Shown here: positions 54,229 through 63,568 of the stretch, piece after piece
Numbering within the stretch: position 1 is the first letter of the stretch
Layout: each line of letters starts with the position of its first letter
Source of the DNA: Pacificibacter marinus
GTDB lineage: Bacteria; Pseudomonadota; Alphaproteobacteria; Rhodobacterales; Rhodobacteraceae
Reading direction: 5' to 3'
DNA: 64,000 bases
NCBI RefSeq assembly: GCF_018860505.1
Contig: NZ_JAHKPU010000032.1
Coordinates: 1-64,000, forward strand
Notes under the pieces: model-generated
Databases searched by the model: none
The model's input: the letters and a program-made list of their open reading frames with translations, nothing else
What the model was told of the DNA's origin: nothing
Translations under genes and position numbers: made by a program

Positions 54229-55074
54229 ATGGCCAAAATTGAATTCGGTGTCTTGGATGATCAGGCGATCATCGTGGTGTCCGGCAAAATCATTAACGTA
54301 AACGAACGCTCTAACGGGCAGTTTTCAAGCGATCCAATGGCGGTCCTCGCCGAGTGGCCTGCTTTTGAGACATGGGCACGCGACGTCACTGCATTAGGGA
54401 CTGAACCTGACGTCGATTATGACGCGCTTGGCTGCCCTGTTCCAAAGCCGACTGCCGTTTATGGTATTGGTCTGAACTACGCGGATCACGCAAATGAGGC
54501 GGGTTTGGAATTCCCCAAACAGCCAATGGTTTTCGCAAAATACCCCTGCTGCATCACAGATGCCACAGCAGATGTTATTTTGACATCTAACCGCGTGGAT
54601 TTCGAGGCAGAGTTGGTCATCGTCATCAGTCGTGAAGCGTATAAAGTCAGCGAAGAGGACGCTATGTCCTATGTCGCAGGCTATTCGATTGGTCAGGACA
54701 TTTCGGATCGTCGCCAGCAATTTTCCGACAAACCACCACAGTTCTGCCTTGGTAAATCTGCGCCAACCTATGGCCCTTGTGGCCCTGTCATCGTGACAAC
54801 GGACGGTTTTGATGACCCGCATGACGTGCCGCTCAACTGTTTTATCAATGACGAACAAGTGCAAAACAGTAGCACGAAGCATCTGATCTTTAACGTGCCG
54901 CAACTGGTGTCTTTCTTGTCGCAATGGTGCATTTTGCAGCCCGGCGATTTGATTTTCAGCGGCACACCTGCCGGTGTCGGCGCCGTGCGGACTCCGCGCC
55001 GTTATTTGCAACCGGGCGAAGTCATCACAACGAATATCGAAGGTATCGGTCAAATGCGCAACCGCTGCGTTTAA
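54229..55074 (+). CDS. Fumarylacetoacetate hydrolase family protein
   Basis: 281 residues. The C-terminal FAH domain (about 75-281) has YGIGLNYADHANEAGLEFPK, the metal-binding DFEAELVIVISREA, and the conserved SGTPAGVGAVR. Members cleave C-C bonds in acylpyruvates or hydrate/decarboxylate ring-cleavage products of aromatics. It fits the nearby dioxygenase. It starts an operon with the SGNH hydrolase gene (30 nt gap). Confidence 0.88.
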   Translation: MAKIEFGVLDDQAIIVVSGKIINVNERSNGQFSSDPMAVLAEWPAFETWARDVTALGTEPDVDYDALGCPVPKPTAVYGIGLNYADHANEAGLEFPKQPMVFAKYPCCITDATADVILTSNRVDFEAELVIVISREAYKVSEEDAMSYVAGYSIGQDISDRRQQFSDKPPQFCLGKSAPTYGPCGPVIVTTDGFDDPHDVPLNCFINDEQVQNSSTKHLIFNVPQLVSFLSQWCILQPGDLIFSGTPAGVGAVRTPRRYLQPGEVITTNIEGIGQMRNRCV

Positions 55075-55104
55075 ACCCTACTCTCTCATGAACAGGATAC
55101 AACC

Positions 55105-55716
55105 ATGACCGATTTTCAACACATGGATGACGTCGCCGCAATGATGGCGCAACTGGATCGCAGAGACCCGATTGATGGATCAATCGTCTTCTATGGTTCA
55201 TCGACATTCAAAAACTGGAAACGCCTTGCCGAAGACATGAACAACTTGGACGTTGTGAACGCCGGTTTTGGTGGCGGCACATTTGAAGGAGCGATGCAGC
55301 ATTTCGAGCGCGTCTTTGATGCTGTCACGCCAAAAATGATCGTGGTCTACTTTGGCGAAAATGACATCGCCAGCGATGGGTTTACAGCCGAGGAAACTTT
55401 AGATCTGCACAAGGCTTTTCACACCCGTGTACGCGAGCGTTTTCCTACGATTCCAGTGATTTACCTGCCACCAAAGACAGGTATCATTCGCTGGATTTGG
55501 CACCCTGATTATGTCGAATACAGCCGCCTTGTGGAAAAAGACACCCAAAACGATCCGAATGCTTACTTCGCCGATGTTGGTGTGGTGACGCTTGGATCGA
55601 ATGGTCGCCCCGCGACAAAATTCTTTGAGCGCGATGGCATCCACATCGGTCCAAAGGGCTATGCAGCTTGGACACCAGTCATCAAAGCAGCGATGGCCAA
55701 AGCTGGGCTGAAGTAA
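55105..55716 (+). CDS. SGNH/GDSL hydrolase
   Basis: 203 residues. The Ser nucleophile lies in the modified block VFYGSSTFKNW, the Gly in NAGFGGGTFEG, the Asn in YFGENDI and the catalytic Asp-His in FFERDGIHIGPKGYAAW. No signal peptide is seen, so it probably acts in the cytoplasm as an esterase. The substrate is unknown. Confidence 0.85.
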   Translation: MTDFQHMDDVAAMMAQLDRRDPIDGSIVFYGSSTFKNWKRLAEDMNNLDVVNAGFGGGTFEGAMQHFERVFDAVTPKMIVVYFGENDIASDGFTAEETLDLHKAFHTRVRERFPTIPVIYLPPKTGIIRWIWHPDYVEYSRLVEKDTQNDPNAYFADVGVVTLGSNGRPATKFFERDGIHIGPKGYAAWTPVIKAAMAKAGLK

Positions 55717-55735
55717 ACAATCCGCCACAATCCGC

Positions 55736-55783
55736 CAGCGCAAAACCCGATCCTACACGTAAACGGGATCAAGTTTTGCGCTG
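55736..55783. terminator. Large hairpin downstream of SGNH gene
   Basis: The outer arms CAGCGCAAAAC and GTTTTGCGCTG (11 bp) enclose an inner GATCC/GGGATC pairing. It lies 20 nt after the stop and can end transcription in both directions. Confidence 0.7.
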
Positions 55784-55887
55784 ACTGAGGCATTTATAGA
55801 CACAACGAGATTGTGGTCAGTTTTGCGACCCCAAGTTGAATACGCCGATTTCGGTTCACCTATTTCAGCGTGATCTTATCTCAGGGC

Positions 55888-56480
55888 TTAGTGCTCAGGC
55901 TCATCGCCAATCGCTGCCATTTTGGCAGTCAGCTTGGCAAGCATCATCTTTCGAACCTCAGCATAAGCGGGATCATCGGCGACGCTGAACAATTCCAATG
56001 GGTCATTTTCGCAATCTAACAATTCCCATTCCCTTTCCTGCCCGCCTTGGTTGGTGCCCGGCAGATCAAAGCCGTCATTGTACCAATAGATCAACTTATA
56101 GCGCTGATCGCGAATGCCGTAATGAGAATAGGCGTTGTGGTCGGGATCGCGATGCATCCAGACCGAGAACGGCAGAAACAACCCTGCATGCGCTAAAATC
56201 AGCCCTGTGAAGCTATTCAATAATCCAAGTTGCAGAAAATTTTGAAAAAAAGATGGCAGCAAAGACACCGGCGGAAACATCGAGACCGCCAAAATGCCAA
56301 CCATCAAAAGCCCTGCAAACCGCAGATTCAAGCGTGACAAGGCATAGGCGGCGACGGCCATGCATAGATGCCTGCGGTGTTTTTAAACGAGGTCAGGATC
56401 AGCCAAATGATGGGAAAAAAGGAAATGAAGACCGACAGGCCAACAAGCGTATAGAGCACGTAATGTGGACGATGTGTATG
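55888..56480 (-). pseudogene. Sugar permease (MalG-like) joined to a sulfatase C-terminus
   Basis: From upstream: HYVLYTLVGLSVFISFFPII and WLILTSFKN are the start of a MalG-type permease. A frameshift or deletion follows near 56360. AAYALSRLNLRFAGLLMVGI to LILAHAGLFLPFSVWM is the permease EAA region. Directly in frame comes HRDPDHNAYSHYGIRDQRYK to ENDPLELFSVADDPAYAEVR, the C-terminus of an arylsulfatase/choline-sulfatase type enzyme ending IGDEPEH. The catalytic parts of both are missing. The join is at W-M/H and looks like a deletion between two genes. Confidence 0.82.
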
Positions 56481-56482
56481 AA

Positions 56483-57340
56483 TTAATCCTTGTTGCGCAG
56501 TGTAAAGACGTAGACCAAGCTCATGGCGAAGATGACCAAGAACTGCACCACCACGATGGCTGCGACAAAGTTGAAATCCAGAAAATCAAAGATGACCTTA
56601 TAGGCATAAAGCGACAGACTTTCTGTGGCCGCAGCGGGTCCACCGTCAGTCAGGTTGAACGGCAATTCAAACGTGCGCAGCGCATTCATTGAGCGAATGA
56701 TCAAGGCACCCAAAATGGGCCCTTTAAGCAATGGCAGGGCGATTTGCGTGAACTCGGTCCAACGGTTCATGCCGTCCATCCGCCCTGCTTCGAACAGGTC
56801 ACGCGGGATAGATTGCAGCCCCGCCAGAATGATCAAGGCCATGAAAGAACTGGTTTTTCAAACAGCGACAGTCACCATAGAGGCCACCGCCAAAACGTCA
56901 TCGCCGAGAAAATTAATAGGGCGTTCCACCAAGCCAATTTGTAGTGCGACCGAATTAAACAATCCATAATCAAAATTGTACATCCAGCGCCACATCAGCG
57001 TGTTCAACGCCGTCGGCAAAGCCCAAGGGAACAAAACGGCCAAACGCGCTAGGCCTCTGAATTTGAATATTTATTTATCAATAATGCCAAGCCGACACCC
57101 AACATCAATACCAAAGGAATTGACAACGCGGTAAAGGTGAAGGTCACACCCAAAGAGTTCCAAAATCGGGCATAGCCCATTAACTTTGCGTAGTGGTCAA
57201 ACCCGACAAAACGGTAAGGTTCAAACCCATCAATGCTTGATTGACCAAAGCTGAGAATAACCGATTGGATGATGCGATAGATAAGAATGAGGGCGATGAT
57301 CAAAACCGTCGGCGTGACAAATCCGATCCCTGTCAGCGCG
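56483..57340 (-). pseudogene. Sugar ABC permease (MalF-like), inactivated
   Basis: MalF-type permease, read in three pieces. GFVTPTVLIIALILIYRIIQ to GVGLALLINK (57061-57340) comes first. A 1-2 nt indel near 57050 shifts the frame. LAVLFPWALPTALNTLMWRW to VASMVTVAV follows, then a TGA at about 56858 where homologues have Trp (TGG). The frame then continues KTSSFMALIILAGL through the EAA loop IPRDLFEAGRMDGMNRWTEF to LRNKD. Two lesions mean no full protein. It is next to the MalG-like remnant. Confidence 0.85.
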
Positions 57341-57348
57341 GTGCGTTT

Positions 57349-57455
57349 CTATTACCGATCTTCTCAGCATGCTGGAGCACTCTCAGCTTGCGTTGAACGT
57401 CACGTTCTTCGTTCGTCATAAAAACTTCCTCCACCCAAAATTGGGTAATTTACAG
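57349..57455 (-). mobile_element. Left end and first codons of a transposase (IS481-like)
   Basis: ATG 57419 opens MTNEERDVQRKLRVLQHAEK and then breaks off at 57349. This is the typical start of an integrase-type transposase of IS481/IS3-like elements. Upstream, AATTACCCAATTTTGGGT (about 57425-57452) looks like the element's left end. The rest of the element is gone, and the sequence continues as the permease pseudogene. Confidence 0.6.
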
Positions 57456-57780
57456 GAAGTGTCCCGAGAGTCCGTACATATCTACAGGTTCAAAAAAGTT
57501 TTGCCGACGTAATGAAATGAACTCGGGAGCCGCGTTCAAGCGTGACGACACATCACGGCAAGCCGCATTCAAACTTTGCAGATCCATGCCGCCGACGGCC
57601 ATGATCTGTTCAAATGAAAAATTGGGAATTAATTTGCGATCATCCGCTTTGCGCAGATATCCCAAATCTTCGAGCTCTCCAACCAAACGATACACCGTGG
57701 ACGCAGCAAGACCTGTGCCTTTGACCAAATGCGTCACCTGCATTCCTTCGTCTTTGGCTGAAGACAGATTGTTCCAATAG
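57450..57780 (-). pseudogene. IclR-family regulator, truncated and frameshifted
   Basis: The helix-turn-helix part reads VTHLVKGTGLAASTVYRLVG and ELEDLGYLRKADDRKLIPNF. The effector domain begins but stops after MYGLSGHFL inside the transposase end. Upstream, NLKRILTLLEQSVFSQ is in another frame, so the 5' end also has an indel near 57730. It probably once controlled the adjacent sugar transporter and sulfatase genes. Confidence 0.78.
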
Positions 57781-57906
57781 TGTCAGTATTCGCTTTAGAT
57801 TTTCACTCACAAAGAATCTCCCTTATGAGAAAAGTATTCTTAAAATAAGGAATGGTCAGCGTAATGAATAAAATTGCCATTCAGCAGATTAGTCGTCAAA
57901 AAATGA

Positions 57907-58734
57907 TCACCCGCGCAGACTGCGCCACAGGTTCAGCGCTACGTCGGTCAGGTCAGCAAGGCGGGCCGTGATGTGTTCTTGCGCAATGGTATTATTGCGA
58001 TCTGATGCGACCTCTAATCGGTTAATAAGACGACACAAACGGCGTCGGTGCGTTCCTGTTATGACCTGCAATGGATCCGCGATCACGCCTGCGAACGTTG
58101 TGACCACAGAGGCCAACATCGAGAGGACAACGCCCGTTGCCACCAATTCCCAAGGCTTTAGGTCCGTCGAGAACACACCATAATACAGCCTGCCCAACCC
58201 TTGTCCGAGGGGGAAGTTTGCGATGGCATGTGCGTGGGCTCTGAGTTCGGCCACCTGTCCCGTGATAGAGATGACCCCTAGGGTGACAGTTTGAAAGGCA
58301 ATGATCCCCACAATGATGACCACGAGTGTCGTTGTTATTTCGCTCACGGCACTGCGCACACCTGTATAGTTGGCAATTTCGTGCTCGACGATTTCTTTGG
58401 AGCAGGCACGCATATTGCCCCTTGTTTCAAGATCGCGAATGAAGGCCATAACGCGCTTTGCAACCTGCTGAGATACATTGGTTTCAAGAAAAATTTGACG
58501 TTGCGACAGCCAAATAGAGGCTTTGTGGCATCGTATCGTCCGCGCGATTAGGGCACTCAGTTGGATCACAAGAAAAACGGGCGCCAACAAGACATTCGCA
58601 GGAGCACGCAACAGATCAAAGCCAAAGGCAAAACGATGAAGGCGCAAAGTGCCTCGCACCCCAAACGTCGCGCGCACGAATGCGTTAACCTCTGCGCGCC
58701 GTCTTTCATTTGATGTCACATCACTCACGACCAC
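57907..58734 (-). CDS. DUF6635-like membrane protein
   Basis: 275 residues with three or four hydrophobic segments (LLRAPANVLLAPVFLVIQLS, SEITTTLVVIIVGIIAFQTV, ELVATGVVLSMLASVVTTFA). The start is well placed (MVVSDVTSNERRR). The family assignment is from memory of the general pattern and is only moderately sure. No function is known. It stands alone between a decayed and an intact sugar transport region. Confidence 0.55.
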   Translation of the reverse strand: MVVSDVTSNERRRAEVNAFVRATFGVRGTLRLHRFAFGFDLLRAPANVLLAPVFLVIQLSALIARTIRCHKASIWLSQRQIFLETNVSQQVAKRVMAFIRDLETRGNMRACSKEIVEHEIANYTGVRSAVSEITTTLVVIIVGIIAFQTVTLGVISITGQVAELRAHAHAIANFPLGQGLGRLYYGVFSTDLKPWELVATGVVLSMLASVVTTFAGVIADPLQVITGTHRRRLCRLINRLEVASDRNNTIAQEHITARLADLTDVALNLWRSLRG

Positions 58735-58872
58735 GGCTTCCTCACGCTCTTTCAGATTACCTTATGTAGGATATCTGATCGTGATGTAAGCATTGCGACA
58801 AATCATAAAAGTCCACTGCAGCAAGGGCAGTTTGATCTTCATGCCGCGATCAAAACGGCGGTGCAGTACACA

Positions 58873-58902
58873 CAAAGCGAGGGACTTGCACCCCTCGCTT
58901 TG
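58873..58902 (-). terminator. Hairpin after the sugar ABC operon
   Basis: CAAAGCGAGGG pairs with CCCTCGCTTTG around a short loop, about 40 nt after the binding-protein stop. No clear T-run follows on the minus strand. Confidence 0.6.
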
Positions 58903-58941
58903 GAACTTGTTATAAAACTGGCTGTCTTAGTACCAGTTGCC

Positions 58942-59889
58942 TTAGAACGGGCTGTCTGCGTAGTAGAATTCAGCCGCGTTGTCTTGAGTGACCAAAACAG
59001 ACCCAATGACAAATGTACCTGATACTGGCGCTGTTGACGTCAGACCAACAGCTGTCAACTCAATCGCTGTTGCGATCATGGACGGTGGGTAAGTCACGTT
59101 CGCAGGGATCATTGCATCGCCATCACGGGTACGGGCAATCATTTCTTTCATGCCAGCGCCGCCCAAAACGAACTGAATATCGTCACGACCTGCGGCCTCG
59201 ATCGCAGCCAGAATACCAATGGCCATGTCATCATCAGAAGCCCAAACAGCGTCGATTTGTGCGTGTTTGGACAAGAAGTCCTGCATCACAACAAAGCTGT
59301 CATCACGGTTCCAATTGCCATGCTCCATGCCAATGACCTCGATACCAGAGCCTTCGATGGCCGCTTCGAACCCTGCAACGCGCTCGTTGTCGATCGAAGT
59401 TGGAATGCCACGGAATGCAACGATTTTACCGCCCTCAGGCATTGCGGAGACCATAAATTCGCCGGACACTTTACCAAAACCCGCATTGTCGCCGGCAACG
59501 TAAAGATCTTCGATACCCTCAATTGACAACCCACGATCCACAACAGTGACCCATGCACCGCCATCAGACACGGCTTTCACAGGGCTCGTCAAAGGCTCGG
59601 ATTCGAAAGGCAAAACAACCAGCGCGTCGATATTGCGTGTCGCAACCATGTCTTCGATATCGTTGACCTGTTTGGCTGCATCTGATGCCGTTGCCAAAAC
59701 GAAATCCAGTTCTGGGTAAACCTCTTCAAGGCGTTTAACCGCTTCTTGAGCGTGGAAATTCATACCACCAGCCCAGCCGTGTGTCGCCGCCGGAATGGAG
59801 ACGCCGATGACCTTTGTGTCTTGTGCAAAAGCGGGCATGACCAGTGTTGCACCAAGTGCGACTGCACCTGCAAATTTAGTAAATTTCAT
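58942..59889 (-). CDS. Sugar ABC transporter substrate-binding protein (RbsB-like)
   Basis: 315 residues. A signal peptide (MKFTKFAGAVALGATLVMPA, cut near AFA-QDTK) precedes a type I periplasmic binding fold (KVIGVSIPAATHGWAGGMNF, IDALVVLPFESEPLTSPVKA). ATG 59889 is preferred to 59904. The ligand is a monosaccharide or polyol; the neighbours include an oxidoreductase and isomerase, which would fit inositol or a rare sugar. Confidence 0.9.
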   Translation of the reverse strand: MKFTKFAGAVALGATLVMPAFAQDTKVIGVSIPAATHGWAGGMNFHAQEAVKRLEEVYPELDFVLATASDAAKQVNDIEDMVATRNIDALVVLPFESEPLTSPVKAVSDGGAWVTVVDRGLSIEGIEDLYVAGDNAGFGKVSGEFMVSAMPEGGKIVAFRGIPTSIDNERVAGFEAAIEGSGIEVIGMEHGNWNRDDSFVVMQDFLSKHAQIDAVWASDDDMAIGILAAIEAAGRDDIQFVLGGAGMKEMIARTRDGDAMIPANVTYPPSMIATAIELTAVGLTSTAPVSGTFVIGSVLVTQDNAAEFYYADSPF

Positions 59890-59931
59890 GGTTTTTCCTC
59901 CCAATAACCAATTTTCTCTGCAAAAGACATC

Positions 59932-60930
59932 TTAGCCTTCTGCCTTTTTATCGCGCTGCAAAATCACAGCGAGAATGATGATGACCCCTTGGACCGCACC
60001 GTTCAGATAGGGTGAGACGCCGTCAGTCAAATTCAAAATATTTCCAATCAATGACAAGATCAGCACACCGATGATGGTGCCCCAGACCCTGCCAAATCCG
60101 CCCTTAAGCATGGTACCGCCGATGATCACGGCCGCAATTGCTTCGAGTTCCCACAGCACACCTGTGCTAGAGGATGCAGACCCCAACCGTGGCACATACA
60201 TGATGGTGGCGATACCAACCAAAACCCCTAAAAAGATATAGGTCATCATGCGCACTTTGTTCACGTTTACCGATGAATACCGTGCGACCTGATCGTTCGA
60301 GCCAACAGCCGCAACATGACGCCCAAAGGCCGCGCGACGCATAACCAATTCGCCAATAACCGCGACAAGCGCGAAGACGATGATCGGCCAACTGATCCCC
60401 AGAATGCCGTCAAAATAGATCGGACGAATGATAGCGCGCATCCCGAAATCCAAAGACAACGTGCCCCCATCGGCCAACCACGTCACAAGACTGCGGTAAA
60501 TGCCCATGGTGCCCAAGGTGACAATAAACGCGTCAATACGCATCGTGGTGATGAGAAACCCATTGATGAACCCCGCCGCGGTACCGGCAACGATGGCCGT
60601 CAGTAACCCGACCATGACCAAAGGCCACCCTGCCCCCATCGACGGCAGCAATCCGTTCATCACAAGGATCATCAAGCCAGCGATAAACGCCGCCATTGAG
60701 CCCACTGACAGGTCCAAGCCTCCTGCTGTGATGACAAATGTCATACCCACCGCGATGATGCCAATAAAGGCCGAACGGGACAAAACATTACTGACGTTCC
60801 CTGCGCTTAGGAAATTTCCGTTCAGTGCGGCGCCGACCAGCACCAGCACGATAAGCGCAAGAATTGGTCCCATGACTTTTAGATCCAAAAGCATGTTTTT
60901 GGTGTGTTTGTTTTTATCTGCGGTGAGCAT
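59932..60930 (-). CDS. Sugar ABC transporter permease (RbsC-like)
   Basis: 332 residues with about nine membrane segments. The family motifs are AVGMTFVITAGGLDLSVGSM, GFINGFLITTMRIDAFIVTL and AIAAVIIGGTMLKGGFGRVW. ATG 60930 overlaps the stop of the ATPase gene (TGATG). Confidence 0.93.
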   Translation of the reverse strand: MLTADKNKHTKNMLLDLKVMGPILALIVLVLVGAALNGNFLSAGNVSNVLSRSAFIGIIAVGMTFVITAGGLDLSVGSMAAFIAGLMILVMNGLLPSMGAGWPLVMVGLLTAIVAGTAAGFINGFLITTMRIDAFIVTLGTMGIYRSLVTWLADGGTLSLDFGMRAIIRPIYFDGILGISWPIIVFALVAVIGELVMRRAAFGRHVAAVGSNDQVARYSSVNVNKVRMMTYIFLGVLVGIATIMYVPRLGSASSSTGVLWELEAIAAVIIGGTMLKGGFGRVWGTIIGVLILSLIGNILNLTDGVSPYLNGAVQGVIIILAVILQRDKKAEG

Positions 60931-62438
60931 CAAACTGTTTCTTCCTTTTGCGCATCAAGCCCCATAGCGAGCCGGACGATTTTGTCTTCGGTCATGTCTG
61001 CACCTGATACTTCGCCTGCAATGCGGCCAGTGCGCATGACAAGAACACGATCCGCCAGTCCAATGACTTCTTGCATTTCAGAGCTGATAACGATGATCGA
61101 CTTGTCCTGCGCCGAGAGTGCGTGAATGAATTCGTAAATCTGTTGTTTGGTGCCGATATCGATACCGCGCGTGGGTTCGTCGATGACCACGATGCTTGGG
61201 TCGGCCAGCATGATCTTGGCGATCAATAGTTTTTGCTGATTGCCACCGGACAAATTGCCCACTGCGACGTGACGGGTTGGCGCGCGAATGTCGAACTCTT
61301 CGATCGCTTTCGTCAGCGCTACCTCTTCGGCCGTGTGGTCGATCAGCCAGTTGGTGAAATCCGGCAGGCTTTGTAACGTTAAGTTCTCGCGCATGCCCTT
61401 GTTCAACAACAGACCACGGCTCTTGCGATCTTCTGTTAGATAGCAAAGCCCTGCGGCCTGTGCTTGGCTTGGGGATTTGAAACGAACGTCATCCCCGTTC
61501 AGGCGCACTTGGCCCGTGGCAGACCGCAATCCAACCAGCCCTTCGATCATTTCTGTGCGACCCGACCCGATCAGGCCAGAAATGCCAAGGATTTCGCCTT
61601 TGTGCAGGGTGAAAGATACGTCTTCAGCAAACCCGGGCACAGTCAGCCCCGTGACCTCAAGCGCAGCCGTTGTGCCAATTTCGCCAGCACGCACGGGGTA
61701 TAAAGATGACACATCACGACCGACCATGGCAGTGGCCATTTGATCTTCGTCGTAATCGCTTGCAGGCCCTTGCGACACGACATGACCATCGCGCAAAACT
61801 GTGATCTGGTCCGAAATTCGTTTCACTTCATCCAGCTTATGCGAAGTGAACAAAATGGCCACGCCATCGGCCTTCAGCTTTTCAACCTGTTCGAACAAGA
61901 CATCCGCTTCGCGTGCCGTCAAAACAGCCGTTGGTTCATCCATGATCAACACTTTCGCGTTGCGCGACAATGCCTTTGCAATTTCGACCATTTGCTTGTC
62001 AGCGTTGGCAATATCTTGGACTCGCGCTGAAGGGTCGACCTCACAGTTCAAGCGTTTAAGCAACGCCCGCGTCTCGGTTTGCATCGTAGCCTTATCCAAG
62101 AAAAGCCCGCGTGTTTTCTCATGCCCGAGGAAAATATTTTGCTCGACACTCAACTGATCCGCCAGATTGAATTCTTGGTGGATCAAAACCACGCCTTGGG
62201 CCTCGGCGTCTTGCGAATTCATGAACGACACAGGCACGCCGTTTAACGTCAACTCACCAGTGGTCGGGGCCAAATACCCCGACATGATTTTCATCGTCGT
62301 CGACTTGCCCGCGCCGTTTTCGCCAATCAAAGCATGGACTTGTCCGGGGTGCAGCGCGATGTCCACGTCGTGCAACACCTGCACGGGACCAAAACTGCGG
62401 CAAATCCCATTAAGAGAAAGCGTAAGAGGATCGCTCAT
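60930..62438 (-). CDS. Sugar ABC transporter ATP-binding protein (RbsA-like)
   Basis: 502 residues with two ABC domains. Domain 1 has GENGAGKSTTMKIM and KVLIMDEPTAVL. Domain 2 has a changed Walker A (SGLIGSGRTEMIEGL), the signature NLSGGNQQKLLIAKIML and VVIDEPTRGIDIG. The loss of the Walker A Lys in domain 2 is usual for the family. ATG 62438 overlaps the preceding stop (ATGA). Confidence 0.94.
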   Translation of the reverse strand: MSDPLTLSLNGICRSFGPVQVLHDVDIALHPGQVHALIGENGAGKSTTMKIMSGYLAPTTGELTLNGVPVSFMNSQDAEAQGVVLIHQEFNLADQLSVEQNIFLGHEKTRGLFLDKATMQTETRALLKRLNCEVDPSARVQDIANADKQMVEIAKALSRNAKVLIMDEPTAVLTAREADVLFEQVEKLKADGVAILFTSHKLDEVKRISDQITVLRDGHVVSQGPASDYDEDQMATAMVGRDVSSLYPVRAGEIGTTAALEVTGLTVPGFAEDVSFTLHKGEILGISGLIGSGRTEMIEGLVGLRSATGQVRLNGDDVRFKSPSQAQAAGLCYLTEDRKSRGLLLNKGMRENLTLQSLPDFTNWLIDHTAEEVALTKAIEEFDIRAPTRHVAVGNLSGGNQQKLLIAKIMLADPSIVVIDEPTRGIDIGTKQQIYEFIHALSAQDKSIIVISSEMQEVIGLADRVLVMRTGRIAGEVSGADMTEDKIVRLAMGLDAQKEETV

Positions 62439-63568
62439 ACTTTGACCCATGCAGCACCGCCCGCAGATGAGCGCACACAGGCGTCAATAAAGGTCACGCC
62501 ATCCAGCCCATCATGCACAGTTGGCAGCATATGATCGATGGTCGCTCCATCGCGCGCAGCAACGATCACATCAGCCGCCTCGTTATAGATATTTGCAAAG
62601 CCCTCAAGATAGCCCTCAGGGTGTCCGGGGGGAATGCGCGAAGCCGCCTGATTAACGCCATACGCGCCGGCACCATTGCGGGTCAAAAGACGTTTGGCTT
62701 CGCCATGGGGCGTGAACCACAGATAATTGGGGTCCTCTTGTGACCATTCCAAGCCACCCTTTTCGCCGTAAACCCGCAATTTCAAGCCATTTTCATTGCC
62801 GGGCGCGACCTGCGACGACCACAACATGCCTTTCGCCCCGCCCTTATAACGCAGCATCACATGCACGTTGTCGTCCAGACGCCGCCCCTCAACAAAGCTG
62901 GTTAGGTCTGCTGCAAGACTGTCCAAAGTCAGCCCTGAAACAAAACCTGCAAGGTTGTATGCATGCGTGCCGATGTCCCCCACGCACCCGCCAGCGCCAG
63001 AGCGCGCAGGGTCAGTACGCCATTCGGCTTGCTTCGATCCTTCGCCCTCAAGCGGCATGGTCAGCCAATCTTGTGGATACTCTGCTTGCACAACGCGGAT
63101 TTTACCCAAAAGGCCGTCCGCCACCATCGCGCGTGCTTGGCGCACCATCGGGTAACCCGTGTAATTATGCGTCAAAATGAACTGCGCCTTCGACTGTTCG
63201 GCTGCCGCGACCAGTTTTTTGGCATCTTCAAGCGTCGATGTCAGGGGCTTGTCGCAGATCACGTGGATGCCACGTTGCAAGAATGCATGCGCAGCAGGGT
63301 AATGCACGTGATTGGGCGTGACGATAGCGACGGCCTCGACGCCATTTTCCAACTCGGCCTCGCGCGCGGCCATCTCGTTAAAATCGCCATAGCAGCGGTC
63401 GGCATCCAAACCCAGCGCCGCGCCTGAGGCCTTGGATTTCTCAGCCGTCGACGACAGTGCCCCCGCGACCAAATCAAATCGCCCATCAATGCGGGCTGCA
63501 ATACGGTGAACGCCACCGATGAAGGCATCGTTGCCCCCACCGACCATACCTAAACGGATCGGTTTCAT
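62435..63568 (-). CDS. Gfo/Idh/MocA-family oxidoreductase
   Basis: 377 residues. The NAD-binding GMVGGGNDAFIGGVHRIAAR starts the protein. EAVAIVTPNHVHYPAAHAFL and ICDKPLTSTL carry the family Lys-Pro motif. The C-terminal domain includes GGCVGDIGTHAYNL with a conserved Asp-His. It would oxidise a sugar or polyol taken up by the adjacent ABC transporter. It overlaps the isomerase gene by one base. Confidence 0.92.
   Translation of the reverse strand: MKPIRLGMVGGGNDAFIGGVHRIAARIDGRFDLVAGALSSTAEKSKASGAALGLDADRCYGDFNEMAAREAELENGVEAVAIVTPNHVHYPAAHAFLQRGIHVICDKPLTSTLEDAKKLVAAAEQSKAQFILTHNYTGYPMVRQARAMVADGLLGKIRVVQAEYPQDWLTMPLEGEGSKQAEWRTDPARSGAGGCVGDIGTHAYNLAGFVSGLTLDSLAADLTSFVEGRRLDDNVHVMLRYKGGAKGMLWSSQVAPGNENGLKLRVYGEKGGLEWSQEDPNYLWFTPHGEAKRLLTRNGAGAYGVNQAASRIPPGHPEGYLEGFANIYNEAADVIVAARDGATIDHMLPTVHDGLDGVTFIDACVRSSAGGAAWVKV

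Noticed and set aside
55888-56361. A genuine membrane-anchored sulfatase
   Set aside because: The sulfatase part lacks the formylglycine motif and metal ligands, and the permease part lacks its first helices; it is a deletion product.
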